Program-made: the position numbers and the translations under genes | Origin: Candidatus Polarisedimenticola svalbardensis | GTDB taxonomy: Bacteria > Acidobacteriota > Polarisedimenticolia > Polarisedimenticolales > Polarisedimenticolaceae | Assembly (NCBI GenBank): GCA_014764515.1 | Contig: JACXWD010000006.1 | Coordinates: forward strand, 1-62,324 | Length of the DNA: 62,324 nucleotides | Reading direction: 5' to 3' | The notes under the pieces: generated by a model | Seen by the model: the letters and a program-made list of their open reading frames with translations, nothing else | Database searches by the model: none | What the model was told of the DNA's origin: nothing | Shown: positions 7,898 through 16,758 of the stretch, piece after piece | Layout: each line of letters opens with the position of its first letter | Numbering within the stretch: position 1 is the first letter of the stretch

Positions 7898-10105
7898 GTG
7901 GTAAGAAGAAAAGAGATCCAGGTCGGCAACAAAATCATGTCTTTCGAAACCGGCAAGATGGCCAAACAGGCCGACGGCGCCATCGTCGTCCGTTACGGTG
8001 ACACCGTAGTGCTGGTTACCGCCGTATCGGCCAAGAAGCCGAGAGAAGGCGTCGACTTCCTTCCCCTGACGGTGGATTACAGAGAGAACACCTATGCGGC
8101 AGGCAAGATCCCCGGTGGTTTCTTCCGCCGCGAGGGCCGGCTCAACGAGAAGGAAATTCTGACCTGCCGGATGATCGACCGCCCGCTGCGGCCTCTGTTC
8201 CCGGACGGTTGGGCCTGTGAAACCCAGATCATTGCGAACGTTCTCTCCATCGACGGCGAAAACGACTCCGACGTGCTGGCCATTACCGGGTCATCCTTCG
8301 CGTTGGGTATCTCCAACATCCCGTTCCCCTACCCGATCGCATCGGTCCGGATGGGGATTTCGGAGGACGGCGAATTCCTCGTGAACCCGACCTTCGAAGA
8401 ACTGGAAAACAGCAAACTCGACCTGATCGTCGTAGCCTCTGAGGAGGCGATCGTCATGGTCGAAGCCGGCGCCAACGAAGTTCAGGAAGACGAGCTTCTG
8501 GAAGCGGTCTACCGCGCCCACGACGTCATCCGCCAGATCATCGCATGCCAGAACGAGCTGATCGCCGAGATCAAGCCTGTCAAGCGCGACGCACCTGTCA
8601 AGAATGAGCCGGCCGGCGTGATGGACAAGCTGGCTGCCGACTGGCAGGAGCCGCTTGCCGAGGCGATGCGGATCAAGGACAAGCTCGAGAGCTACGCCAA
8701 GGTTGACGAGCTCAAACAGCAGATGAAGGACTCGTTCGACGAGGACCAGGCTGAAGAACTGGCCTACGCATCCTCCCAGTGGCACCACCTGCAGGACATC
8801 ATCCTCAGGGAAGAAGTGGACAGCAAGGGCCGCAGGCTGGACGGCCGTGCCTTCGACGAGATCCGCAACATCACCTGCGAAGTCGGCGTACTGCCCCGGA
8901 CCCACGGTTCGGCTCTGTTCACACGGGGTGAAACCCAGGCCCTGGTAACGGCGACCCTGGGAACGTCCATGGACGCCCAGCGTATCGACTTCATCCACCA
9001 GGCCGGCTCCAAGCGCTTCATGCTGCACTACAACTTCCCGCCGTTCAGTGTCGGTGAAGCCAGGTTCCTTCGCGGCCCCGGCCGCCGGGAGATCGGCCAC
9101 GGCGCCCTGGGCGAGCGTTCGCTGCTCCCCATGGTCCCCGGTGAAGAAACCTGGCCGTACACCATGCGGGTGGTTTCCGACATCCTTGAATCCAACGGAA
9201 GCTCTTCCATGGCGACGATCTGCGGCGGCTCCCTGGCCCTCATGGACGCCGGTGTTCCGATGCCCAAGGCAGTGGCCGGCATCGCCATGGGTCTGATCAA
9301 GACCGACAAGACGGTGGCGGTTCTCACAGACATCGCCGGTGCCGAAGATCACCACGGCGACATGGACTTCAAAGTCGCCGGCACAGTGGAAGGGATCACC
9401 GGTCTGCAGATGGACATCAAGATCTCCGGGATCACCCGGGAGATCATGACCAGCGCCCTGGCCCAGGCCAAGGCGGCCAGACTCGATATTCTGGAGACGA
9501 TGCGTTCCGCCCTCGAAAAGCCGCGCACCGATATCTCCGAATACGCTCCCAGGATTCTCACCATCACCGTCCACAAGGACAAGATCCGGGACATCATCGG
9601 CCCAGGCGGCAAGATGATCCGCTCCATCACCGAGCGCACCGGTTGCAAGATCGAGGTCAACGACGACGGGCGGGTGGATATTGCCTCCACCGACGGCGTA
9701 GCCGCCGAGAAGGCGATCCAGATCATCAAGGAGCTGACCGCCGAGGCGGAATTGAACGCAACCTACATGGGCAAGGTCGTCCGGGTGGTGAACTTCGGCG
9801 CATTTGTCGAGATCCTTCCGGGGGTGGACGGCCTCCTGCATATCTCCGAGATCGCCCACCATCGCGTTGCCGAGGTCACCGACGAACTGAACGAAGGTGA
9901 CGAGGTCACGGTGAAGGTCATCGATATCGACGGCCAGGGCCGGGTGAGGCTGTCCCGCAAGGTCCTGCTGGAGCGCCCGGCTGGCGAACCGGTCGGAGCC
10001 GGCCGTGACGGCGGCGGAGACCGCAACCGGGGTGGTGATCGCAACCGCGGTGGAGACCGCAACCAGGGCGGCCAGGGCGGCGGCCAGGGCAACCCGCAGG
10101 ACTGA
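7898..10105 (+). CDS. pnp: Polyribonucleotide nucleotidyltransferase (PNPase)
   Basis: PNPase degrades RNA 3' to 5' with phosphate and forms a ring trimer. The 735 residues show two RNase PH cores (first FETGKMAKQADGAIVVRYGDT; second with GDMDFKVAGTVEGI and LQMDIKI, carrying the active-site Asp residues), a KH domain (IRDIIGPGGKMIRSI) and an S1 domain (GKVVRVVNFGAFVEILPG). Start is GTG 7898 with GGAGG 6 bases upstream. Beyond S1 is a Gly/Arg/Asn-rich tail (GGDRNRGG repeats) that standard PNPases lack. Confidence 0.98.
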   Translation: MVRRKEIQVGNKIMSFETGKMAKQADGAIVVRYGDTVVLVTAVSAKKPREGVDFLPLTVDYRENTYAAGKIPGGFFRREGRLNEKEILTCRMIDRPLRPLFPDGWACETQIIANVLSIDGENDSDVLAITGSSFALGISNIPFPYPIASVRMGISEDGEFLVNPTFEELENSKLDLIVVASEEAIVMVEAGANEVQEDELLEAVYRAHDVIRQIIACQNELIAEIKPVKRDAPVKNEPAGVMDKLAADWQEPLAEAMRIKDKLESYAKVDELKQQMKDSFDEDQAEELAYASSQWHHLQDIILREEVDSKGRRLDGRAFDEIRNITCEVGVLPRTHGSALFTRGETQALVTATLGTSMDAQRIDFIHQAGSKRFMLHYNFPPFSVGEARFLRGPGRREIGHGALGERSLLPMVPGEETWPYTMRVVSDILESNGSSSMATICGGSLALMDAGVPMPKAVAGIAMGLIKTDKTVAVLTDIAGAEDHHGDMDFKVAGTVEGITGLQMDIKISGITREIMTSALAQAKAARLDILETMRSALEKPRTDISEYAPRILTITVHKDKIRDIIGPGGKMIRSITERTGCKIEVNDDGRVDIASTDGVAAEKAIQIIKELTAEAELNATYMGKVVRVVNFGAFVEILPGVDGLLHISEIAHHRVAEVTDELNEGDEVTVKVIDIDGQGRVRLSRKVLLERPAGEPVGAGRDGGGDRNRGGDRNRGGDRNQGGQGGGQGNPQD
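10013..10066 (+). repeat. Three 18-bp tandem repeats in the pnp 3' end
   Basis: Three near-identical 18-base units (10013-10030, 10031-10048, 10049-10066) encode G-G-D-R-N-R type hexapeptides in the disordered PNPase tail. In-phase units of this kind can expand or contract without shifting the frame. Confidence 0.75.
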
Positions 10106-10110
10106 GCGCG

Positions 10111-11295
10111 ATGACCGACCGGGTGAATCAGTTTCTCCTTGAACAGGGACACATCACCCGGGAGCAGTACGATAAGGCCCGCCGGACGAAGGAATTCTTC
10201 GGCGGGCCACTTGACGCCCATCTTCTCAAACTCGGATTTATCCGAGAGGACACCTTGGGATCGGCCCTGGCTTCCCTTACCGGATGCCCCTACGCCGGCC
10301 CCGGCCACCTGCGACTCGTCGATCCGATGGTGGCCGCCCTGGTGCCTGTGGAACTGGTGGAGCAATACCGGGTCTGCCCCTTTGCGCTGAGGGGCGACGT
10401 GCTTTCCGTCGCCATGCTCAACCCTCGTGACGCGGTGGCTGTTGGAAGAATCGAGAGAGCATCCGGGCTGCCTGTAGAGCCGTGGGTCACTTCCGAGTAC
10501 CGCCTCAATCTGGCCCTCGAGCGGCACTACCGTGTCCGGCAGCGTCATTACAAAGCGTTGAGCCTGGGGCCTGAAACATCCTCCGAGAGAGAACTGAACA
10601 AGGCGGAAGAGGAACAGCCCGATTTCGAAGGCGAGGCCGGCCAGGAGTCGTGGGACACCGACGTGGGACTGGACGGCAGGCCGCTGGATGCCGAGCTTAC
10701 CGCGGACGAATTTGCCCTTCTTGGAAACTCGCCCATGTTCAGCGGCGAAACTGTGGAGACCGACCCCGTAACGCCGGAACCGGCGCCGGCGGTAGCCGCT
10801 GCCGATGCCCTCGGGGAGACCAGCGGAAAGTTGGTGTCCGCCGCCAGCGTCCAGGAGATCAACGCCGGACTCCTGGATTACTGCGCCGGCAGGGTCAGCC
10901 GCTGCGCGGTGTTCGCTTTTTCCGGGAACGGATTCAAGTGTACCGCAGGCCGTGGCCGTATTTTGTCGTCGGAGCGGATCGCCCAGGTCGCCATCCCGGG
11001 AGGGACCGGCCACCTTTTCGATCAGGTGGTGGCTGCGGACAAGAGCTTCTATCTGGGACCAGTGCCCCCGCTGCCCGCCAATCGAGACCTGTTCTCTCTC
11101 CTGGGCGGCAGCCTGCCTCCGATGGCCATGATCCTTCCGCTGAAGGTGCGGTCCCGGATCGTGGCCCTGTTGTATCTGGACAACGACACCGATCCGATCG
11201 ACGACCCGGACATACCGACCATGCGCAGGCTGGCGGCGAAAGCCGGTATGGCTTTCGAGCTTCTGTTACTGCGGCGGAAGCTCGTAGAGTTCTAG
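10111..11295 (+). CDS. GspE-N (MshEN-like) domain protein with C-terminal GAF-like domain
   Basis: Residues 1-145 match the N-terminal domain of GspE/PilB type ATPases (FLLEQGHITREQYDKA, KLGFIREDTLGSALASLTG, VPVELVEQYRVCPFALRGD, LSVAMLNPRDAVAVGRI). That domain binds c-di-GMP in some MshE relatives. No ATPase domain follows. A Glu-rich linker leads to about 150 residues shaped like a GAF domain (AVFAFSGNGFKCTAGRG, MAMILPLKVRSRIVALLYLDN). It starts 5 bases after pnp. Likely a cytoplasmic signalling or adaptor protein; the target is unknown. Its stop overlaps the stop of the opposing LysM gene by 4 bases. Confidence 0.75.
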   Translation: MTDRVNQFLLEQGHITREQYDKARRTKEFFGGPLDAHLLKLGFIREDTLGSALASLTGCPYAGPGHLRLVDPMVAALVPVELVEQYRVCPFALRGDVLSVAMLNPRDAVAVGRIERASGLPVEPWVTSEYRLNLALERHYRVRQRHYKALSLGPETSSERELNKAEEEQPDFEGEAGQESWDTDVGLDGRPLDAELTADEFALLGNSPMFSGETVETDPVTPEPAPAVAAADALGETSGKLVSAASVQEINAGLLDYCAGRVSRCAVFAFSGNGFKCTAGRGRILSSERIAQVAIPGGTGHLFDQVVAADKSFYLGPVPPLPANRDLFSLLGGSLPPMAMILPLKVRSRIVALLYLDNDTDPIDDPDIPTMRRLAAKAGMAFELLLLRRKLVEF

Positions 11296-12425
11296 CTGCC
11301 GGACCGGACTTCCACGCTGTCTCCGGGAGAGGATTCACGGACGGTGGTGGTGAGCGTGGCGGTAGAACTGTTCTGTTCCACCGTCAGGATCACCGCCTGA
11401 CCCAGCATCAGCCTTGGCAGATCTCCGTTGTCCCGATAGACCGTCAACAGGTCTCCAGGCTGGGCGCCGGATCCGGCTCCGAGATCGGTGTAGATGATGT
11501 GTCCCTCGCCGGCGTAGTCCAGCCGGTCCTTGACCAGCACCATGGTTCCCCGGACTCCGCCGGACGGCTCCACCGCGTAGCGATCGAAAGCAGGCATCGA
11601 GCCGACCATCGGAATCGGGATTTCTTCCCACTCCACCAGCTGGTCGTCCATCTGGATGTCCTCGCAGGACTCCAGAATGGCGGCGATGGAAGTGTTTTCC
11701 TGAACAGCGATGATCCGCAACTTGCCCAGCCTGCGGATGTACGTCCCCAGGATCTCGCCGGTTATCGGGTGCACTACCGGCTTGCCGGTGCGGCGGACCG
11801 CCATTTCGTCACCGGGGCGCACGCCCTGGTTCATGCCGTAGTTCAGGTAGATGACGTCGCCCTGGGCGTTGCCTTCTTTTTCCACTTCGGCGCCGGCTAC
11901 ACGGACTTCACTGTCCTGGGGCTCGGGGTCGATATAACCGGAACAGTACACATCCGCGAAATTCGCCACAGGTCGGAGCGCCATCGGCAGTGCCGTCGAC
12001 GGTTCCTGATCTTCGCCTCTTCCGAAGCCCTGGTCCACCGGCGCGTCGCCCTGGTCGCCGTCGTTGCCGTCGTCCGGCCCTTCAGGCGGAACCACCGTCG
12101 GCTTCCCCGGTACCACCAGCGGATCACCCGGGTAGATCCAGTGGGAGTCCAGGATATAGCGGTTTTCATCCCAGATCTGGGGCCACAGGTATGCGTCGCC
12201 AAGCCACAAGCCGGCCAGGTCCCACAGGGTGTCCCCTTTAACGATGATGTAGGAGTCCGGACCAGGCGCGGGAGAGTCCCAGGCGGTCCAGTGTCCGTGC
12301 ACCAGCTTCAGATCCTTGGGAGGAACCGGTGAAGATTCTTCCTGGGATAATGCCGCAGAAGTATTGATCACAAGAAAAATTATCGCGAGCAGGAATACCG
12401 TCTTGCCCGTGCACACCTTCTTCAT
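11292..12425 (-). CDS. Secreted LysM-domain protein
   Basis: It starts at ATG 12425 with GAGGAG 6 bases upstream; the open frame runs further up but that part has no ribosome site. A signal peptide (KTVFLLAIIFLVINTSAALS-Q) leads to a LysM domain (YIIVKGDTLWDLAGLWLG, then YLWPQIWDEN and a YPGDPLVVP end), which in this family binds peptidoglycan. The rest is a long beta-rich region with an acidic Gly/Asp linker in between. Probably periplasmic and wall-associated; catalytic residues were not seen, so it is likely structural or an enzyme cofactor. Confidence 0.8.
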   Translation of the reverse strand: MKKVCTGKTVFLLAIIFLVINTSAALSQEESSPVPPKDLKLVHGHWTAWDSPAPGPDSYIIVKGDTLWDLAGLWLGDAYLWPQIWDENRYILDSHWIYPGDPLVVPGKPTVVPPEGPDDGNDGDQGDAPVDQGFGRGEDQEPSTALPMALRPVANFADVYCSGYIDPEPQDSEVRVAGAEVEKEGNAQGDVIYLNYGMNQGVRPGDEMAVRRTGKPVVHPITGEILGTYIRRLGKLRIIAVQENTSIAAILESCEDIQMDDQLVEWEEIPIPMVGSMPAFDRYAVEPSGGVRGTMVLVKDRLDYAGEGHIIYTDLGAGSGAQPGDLLTVYRDNGDLPRLMLGQAVILTVEQNSSTATLTTTVRESSPGDSVEVRSGS

Positions 12426-12526
12426 GAGACTCTCCTCAGTCGCTGGCAACCGACGTTGGCTGCAGGCGAAAGCGATCGACCCCTCCCAACCAGTCCAGCA
12501 GGGAGGAAGGGGTGCCACCGCGGCCA

Positions 12527-12554
12527 AATATAATCATGACAACCCAGAAATCAA
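12527..12554 (-). promoter_or_regulatory. Probable sigma-70 promoter of the LysM gene
   Basis: On the minus strand TTGATT (12549-12554) and TATATT (12527-12532) are 16 bases apart. Transcription would begin near 12520, giving a leader of about 95 bases before ATG 12425. The surrounding 12426-12594 is more AT-rich than the coding DNA and holds no gene. Confidence 0.5.
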
Positions 12555-12594
12555 CCCCATTGGTTGAATAGAATGCATGGAAATCGCTGGAAAC

Positions 12595-13185
12595 TCAAGC
12601 AGGACGGTGTCCGGTGGTCCCGGATACGGAATAAAAATCGAGAGCGGTCCGTCCGTACCGGGCGGTCCGGACATGTTGGAACCTGGATCCGTCCCCGCCT
12701 GTCGCTTCCCCTCCCGATTCCCGCTCCAGAACCACCCTCCCTTCTTCCGCCACCAACCCTGGATCGGAGAGCCAGATGAGGAGATCGGCGGCCGCCTGCT
12801 CCGAGTAGGGTGGATCGGCCAGGACCAGGTCAAAAGGTGCTACATCCATGATGCAGCCCGGAGAACGCCCTGCCCGTCCGAGGACGGTACGGCAATGTCC
12901 GGTGACCGCCAGGTCTTCCAGTGTGGACTGGAGTGCCTTGCAGACCACCCTGTCGCTTTCAAGAAAGACGACAGTCGACGCACCGCGGCTGTAGGCTTCG
13001 AGTCCCAGCGACCCGGAGCCGGCGTAGACGTCCAGGACTCTGGCTGCGGCCACCGTTTCCCCCAGTATGCTGAACATCGCTTCCCGAACCCGGTCCGGCG
13101 TAGGTCGCACCCCCGCAACTTCGGGAACACGGATTTTCCTGCCTTTGAGGGAGCCGGCGATGATCCGGAGAGAGCCCACGCTCAC
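12595..13185 (-). CDS. rsmD: 16S rRNA m2G966 methyltransferase RsmD
   Basis: RsmD methylates G966 of 16S rRNA using S-adenosylmethionine. The protein has the RsmD start (LRIIAGSLKGRKIRVP, then RPTPDRVREAMFSIL), the SAM-binding motif (VLDVYAGSGSLGLEAYSRGA) and the catalytic DPPY in LVLADPPYSEQA. The 196-residue length is normal. It starts with GTG in a 4-base overlap with exbD, so it is probably translated together with it. Confidence 0.93.
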   Translation of the reverse strand: MSVGSLRIIAGSLKGRKIRVPEVAGVRPTPDRVREAMFSILGETVAAARVLDVYAGSGSLGLEAYSRGASTVVFLESDRVVCKALQSTLEDLAVTGHCRTVLGRAGRSPGCIMDVAPFDLVLADPPYSEQAAADLLIWLSDPGLVAEEGRVVLERESGGEATGGDGSRFQHVRTARYGRTALDFYSVSGTTGHRPA

Positions 13186-13586
13186 TCGGCGCCGCTGCGG
13201 GCGGCAATAGTCAGACCTTCCGCGCCTGCCTGGCGGATCAGCCCCATGATCCGAACCACGTCGCCATGGCTGGCGTCCTTGTCGGCCCGAAGCACGACCA
13301 GCGGATTCTCCCGCCCGGCCAGGGCCGCCTTGAGCTCACCCTCCAGTCTGTCCTCCGCCAGCAGCCGGCCATCGAATTCGAGACGGCCTTCCCGGTCCAG
13401 CACAACGGTAATCTCCCGAGGCTCCCGGTCCACGGCGGCGTTGGAGGTGGGCAGCTGCAGCTTCAGCCCGGCGCTGTCCTGGAATGTGGTGGAAACTGCG
13501 AAAAAGATAACCAGCAGGAAGACAACGTCCACCAGGGGGGCGATGTCGATGGCGACTCTCAGCTTGCTGCCCCTGCGAAAGTGCAT
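13182..13586 (-). CDS. exbD: ExbD/TolR-family biopolymer transport protein
   Basis: A 134-residue inner-membrane protein with one N-terminal transmembrane segment carrying the conserved Asp (IAPLVDVVFLLVIFF) and a periplasmic domain. ExbD/TolR forms the proton channel with ExbB/TolQ and passes energy to TonB or TolA. It lies 6 bases after exbB. Whether it serves TonB or Tol transport cannot be decided from sequence; no tolA, tolB or pal gene is nearby. Confidence 0.9.
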   Translation of the reverse strand: MHFRRGSKLRVAIDIAPLVDVVFLLVIFFAVSTTFQDSAGLKLQLPTSNAAVDREPREITVVLDREGRLEFDGRLLAEDRLEGELKAALAGRENPLVVLRADKDASHGDVVRIMGLIRQAGAEGLTIAARSGAE

Positions 13587-13592
13587 ATCCGC

Positions 13593-14264
13593 CTACTCCG
13601 ACCGGGAAGCCGATTCGGACGCCTGGGTGCGGTCCACTTCGACGGGAGCCTGCAGCGGGACCTGGAACAGGGAGCGCAGCACGCGCAGGCTGGCGCCCTC
13701 CAGCCGGTTGATGATCCGCTCGGCCCGTTCCGAGTAATAGTTGTAGGCAACCAGGGCCGGTATGGCGATGAGCAGCCCGGTGGCGGTGGTGATCAACGCC
13801 TGGGAAATCCCGTTGGAGAGTTCCGCCGCCTGCCCGATCCCCGAATTGGCGATGGTCTTGAACACCGCAATCATGCCGGTCACCGTTCCCAGCAGGCCTA
13901 GGAGCGGCGATACGGCCGCAACAGTTCCCAGGGTCGGCAGGTACCGGGTCAGGCGGGTGGTTTCGTGCCGGCCCGCATCTTCCACCGCCTCCCGTGCGAA
14001 CGGTTCCCCCTTGGGAGCCTGGTGCAGACCGGCTGCCACGATGTGGGTAAAGATCCCCGGGTTCTTCCGGCAGACCTCCATCGCCCTGTCCAGTCGCCCG
14101 CCTTCCACCAGGCCGGTCACCCGCTCCACGACGGAAGGGTCCAGGATCCGGGATGTCCGGAGTTCCAGGGCGCGTTCAATGATGATGGCGACAGTAACGA
14201 CCGAGCAGATCGCCAGGGGCCACATGACAGGCCCACCGGCCTTGAATATTTCCAGTATCGACAT
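13593..14264 (-). CDS. exbB: ExbB/TolQ-family (MotA/TolQ/ExbB) proton channel protein
   Basis: Start is taken at ATG 14264 (MSILEIFKAGGPVMWPLAI), giving 223 residues; the upstream extension of the frame has no family similarity. Three transmembrane segments are visible: near the N-terminus (MWPLAICSVVTVAIIIERAL), and a pair formed by LGTVAAVSPLLGLLGTVTGM and LITTATGLLIAIPALVAY. The latter is the family's conserved pore region. It pairs with ExbD just downstream, and a TonB-like gene lies 1.4 kb away at 15668-16747. Confidence 0.9.
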   Translation of the reverse strand: MSILEIFKAGGPVMWPLAICSVVTVAIIIERALELRTSRILDPSVVERVTGLVEGGRLDRAMEVCRKNPGIFTHIVAAGLHQAPKGEPFAREAVEDAGRHETTRLTRYLPTLGTVAAVSPLLGLLGTVTGMIAVFKTIANSGIGQAAELSNGISQALITTATGLLIAIPALVAYNYYSERAERIINRLEGASLRVLRSLFQVPLQAPVEVDRTQASESASRSE

Positions 14265-14301
14265 GGCTGAATTGTATGGGGTGGGCCGGTCGCCCGCAAA
14301 C

Positions 14302-15570
14302 CTATCCCCGACGCCCTCCACCACCATCGCGCCTGCCGCCGCGGTTTCCTCTCGGAGCGCCGCTTCCGGACTTTCCACGGTCTCCCGGGCGTCCCGGTCT
14401 TCGAGACGGCGGGCCGGAACGGGGTCGTCCCCGGGGCCGGTCGGGGATCGGCTTGTAGTTGAATCCTTCCAGGGAAATACGCTCCACCTTCAGCCCCAGC
14501 AGCGTTTCGATATCCGCAGCCCGACGCCCGTCCATCTCTCCGACAAAGGTCACTGCCTTGCCGGATTTCTCCGCCCGGCCGGTGCGACCGATACGGTGTA
14601 CGTAGTCCGAGGCGGTCATGGGCGGGTCGAAATTGATCACCAGATCGATGTCGTCGATGTCCAGCCCCCTGGCCGCCACGTCGGTGGCCACCAGGATCGG
14701 GCTGTCGCCGGAGCGAAACGAATCCAGGGCCCGCTCACGGTTCGCCTGGGACAGCAGACTCGAAAGAGAGGTCACGCTGTAACTGCGGCGCCGAAGATGG
14801 GACGCCAGCTCACTGGTCCCTTCCCGGGTGGAAGAAAAGATGAGCGCTTTCCCCGGCTTCTCCCGCCGCAGGACCTCCAGCATCAGCTGGACCTTCTGAT
14901 CCTGGGCCACGGGGTAGAACAGGTGTTCGACGGAAGCCTTGACCTTGGTCCCGGTATGCATCCGGATCATCTCGGGATCGAGCATGAACCGGTCCACCAG
15001 GTTTTTGATCGCATCCGGGAAGGTGGCGGAAAACAGCATCGTCTGCCGGCTCATCGGTGTCTTCCGCAGGATGGCGTCGATATCGTTGATGAATCCCATG
15101 TCCAGCATGCGATCCGCCTCGTCAAGAATCAGGTACCGGACCTTCCTTAGGGAAAGCCAGGCGGAATTGACGAAGTCCAGCAACCGGCCGGGCGTCGCCA
15201 CGAGGAGATCGCATCCTTCCGTCAGAAGGCGGCGCTGATCATGAGTGGACGTGCCGCCATAGGCCAGCACCACCCGAACGCCCAGGTGCTTTCCGAACCG
15301 TTCCGCCTCACCTGCCACCTGCATGGCCAGTTCCCGGGTCGGCAACACGATCACCGCCTGGGGGTCGTGGACGTCCGGCTTGAGCTGCTGGAAAAACGGG
15401 AGGAGGAACGCCAGGGTCTTGCCTGTTCCTGTTTCAGCTATACCGATCAGGTCCCGGCCGGTGAGCAGGACCGGAATCGCTTTCTCCTGGATCGGGGTCG
15501 GGGTATCGTACCCGGCCTCCGAAAGGCCGAGCATGATTTCCGGTCTGAGTTCCAGGTCCTTGAATTTCAT
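14302..15570 (-). CDS. rhlE: DEAD-box RNA helicase, RhlE type
   Basis: An ATP-dependent RNA helicase. All motifs are present: Q motif GYDTPTPIQ (20-28), motif I AETGTGKT (45-52), PTRELA, TPGR, DEAD (150-153), SAT (181-183), ARGLDI and HRIGRTGR. After about residue 375 there is a disordered tail rich in Arg, Gly, Pro and Ser that ends GGRRDGGGGRRG, an RGG-type RNA-binding tail. The N-terminus MKFKDLELRPEIMLGLSEAGY fits RhlE. Likely roles are rRNA maturation or mRNA decay with PNPase. Confidence 0.92.
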   Translation of the reverse strand: MKFKDLELRPEIMLGLSEAGYDTPTPIQEKAIPVLLTGRDLIGIAETGTGKTLAFLLPFFQQLKPDVHDPQAVIVLPTRELAMQVAGEAERFGKHLGVRVVLAYGGTSTHDQRRLLTEGCDLLVATPGRLLDFVNSAWLSLRKVRYLILDEADRMLDMGFINDIDAILRKTPMSRQTMLFSATFPDAIKNLVDRFMLDPEMIRMHTGTKVKASVEHLFYPVAQDQKVQLMLEVLRREKPGKALIFSSTREGTSELASHLRRRSYSVTSLSSLLSQANRERALDSFRSGDSPILVATDVAARGLDIDDIDLVINFDPPMTASDYVHRIGRTGRAEKSGKAVTFVGEMDGRRAADIETLLGLKVERISLEGFNYKPIPDRPRGRPRSGPPSRRPGRPGDRGKSGSGAPRGNRGGRRDGGGGRRG

Positions 15571-15635
15571 AGTTTTCCCGCAGAAATGCCGTCACACACG
15601 GCTTGGAGTGGGATCATGCTACAAGTCTTAACATT

Positions 15636-15644
15636 ATTATGCCA
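15636..15644 (-). promoter_or_regulatory. Possible extended -10 promoter for the helicase
   Basis: On the minus strand TGG-CATAAT gives an extended -10 (TGnTATAAT type, -10 at 15636-15641). There is no clear -35. The helicase start is about 60 bases downstream. The 97-base spacer 15571-15667 holds nothing else I can name. Confidence 0.3.
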
Positions 15645-15667
15645 ATGAAAGGAGCCTGGGGAGACGA

Positions 15668-16747
15668 TCAGAACTCACCCCGGGATTTCAGCCATGACAG
15701 GCTCTTCTTGAGGGCACGGATATCGCCCTGCCCTATGAACCGGCCGTGGACCGTTTCCCGGTCCCTTGGAAAATCTGCCGGCAACGGTGGCAGGATCACT
15801 TCCTTGAGAGCGTCAGCCGCAGACTGGTCCAGGGGGAGGCATCCTGAATCATCCTCGATGACGATGCCGTCCACCTGGCCGTTCTGGTGGATCGTGAACC
15901 GGATCTGCAGCTGATGATCCAGGAGCCACGACTGGCGTGAATAGGCCCAACGGTCGAATTCATCGGTGGAAAAATACAGGCGGTTGTGCCACGCCCTCCA
16001 GATCGCCATGTAGATCTGGCGGGCGTAATCGCTGAAGTCAAAGTCGGAGCTCTCGAACACCAGGTTGCCGTAACCGAAACCGGACTCAGGAAGCCGGTCC
16101 AGTTCCGGAAGCTCCAGGCCCTCGGGAGAGCCGGATGCGTCCGCCGGCCGGCCGGCGGAACTGCGCTGGGCCTCCAGCACCGATCGGGCGGTCCGGTTCA
16201 GCGCCGAACGTACGTCCAGTCGCCGCTCCGCAGGCTCGTCCGCCGTTCGCGCCTCTCCAGCCGCCTCTTCAGGCAGGTCCCGGGTCCCTGGATCCTTCGG
16301 GTCCCCGGCCTCTACCGGATCCTCCGGTTCCTTCTGCTCTTCCGCCGGATCGTCCTGGGACTCCTCCGGCCTGTCTTCCTTCTGCTCCCCTTCTACAGGT
16401 TCTGCGGTTTCCTGGTCCGGTGCCTCCTGTTGCATCTGATCGACCCTGGGGTCACCGTCGGCAGGAAGGAAGCGGGGATCTCCCAGTACGGAAGGTGGCG
16501 GGGTCGAGTCGGTCGGATCCTCAGGGGGGTCGCCGGTGACCTTGAACAGCTCCGAGGGCGGGTCCGAAGCGTTCGCCTCCGGCTCGAAAGTCACGGAAAT
16601 TATGTCCTCCTGCAGCGCTTCGGCGACCGGCTCCGACACCGGCATAGCCATGAGAAGAAGCAAAAGCAGGGCGTGGAAGACGAGGGAGTAGACTACCGCC
16701 CGCGACAGTCCAACGCTCGAGTCTTTACTGAAGGAAGCCTCGGTCAT
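15668..16747 (-). CDS. TonB-family energy-transducing protein
   Basis: An N-terminal membrane anchor (VVYSLVFHALLLLLLMAMPV) is followed by a long Pro/Glu/Asp-rich periplasmic spacer (about 50-200) and a C-terminal TonB-like domain (YARQIYMAIWRAWHNRL, then QLQIRFTIHQNGQVDGIVIEDDSG). It would carry ExbBD-derived energy to outer-membrane receptors. The spacer is strongly acidic rather than the usual Lys-Pro/Glu-Pro mix. It lies 11 bases after the serine hydrolase gene. Could also be a TolA-like protein. Confidence 0.8.
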   Translation of the reverse strand: MTEASFSKDSSVGLSRAVVYSLVFHALLLLLLMAMPVSEPVAEALQEDIISVTFEPEANASDPPSELFKVTGDPPEDPTDSTPPPSVLGDPRFLPADGDPRVDQMQQEAPDQETAEPVEGEQKEDRPEESQDDPAEEQKEPEDPVEAGDPKDPGTRDLPEEAAGEARTADEPAERRLDVRSALNRTARSVLEAQRSSAGRPADASGSPEGLELPELDRLPESGFGYGNLVFESSDFDFSDYARQIYMAIWRAWHNRLYFSTDEFDRWAYSRQSWLLDHQLQIRFTIHQNGQVDGIVIEDDSGCLPLDQSAADALKEVILPPLPADFPRDRETVHGRFIGQGDIRALKKSLSWLKSRGEF

Positions 16748-16758
16748 GAACTATCAGT

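Noticed and set aside
8291-9862. 523-codon minus-strand frame opposite pnp
   Set aside because: Mirror of PNPase codon use with His/Asp/Gly-rich sequence and no family signature.
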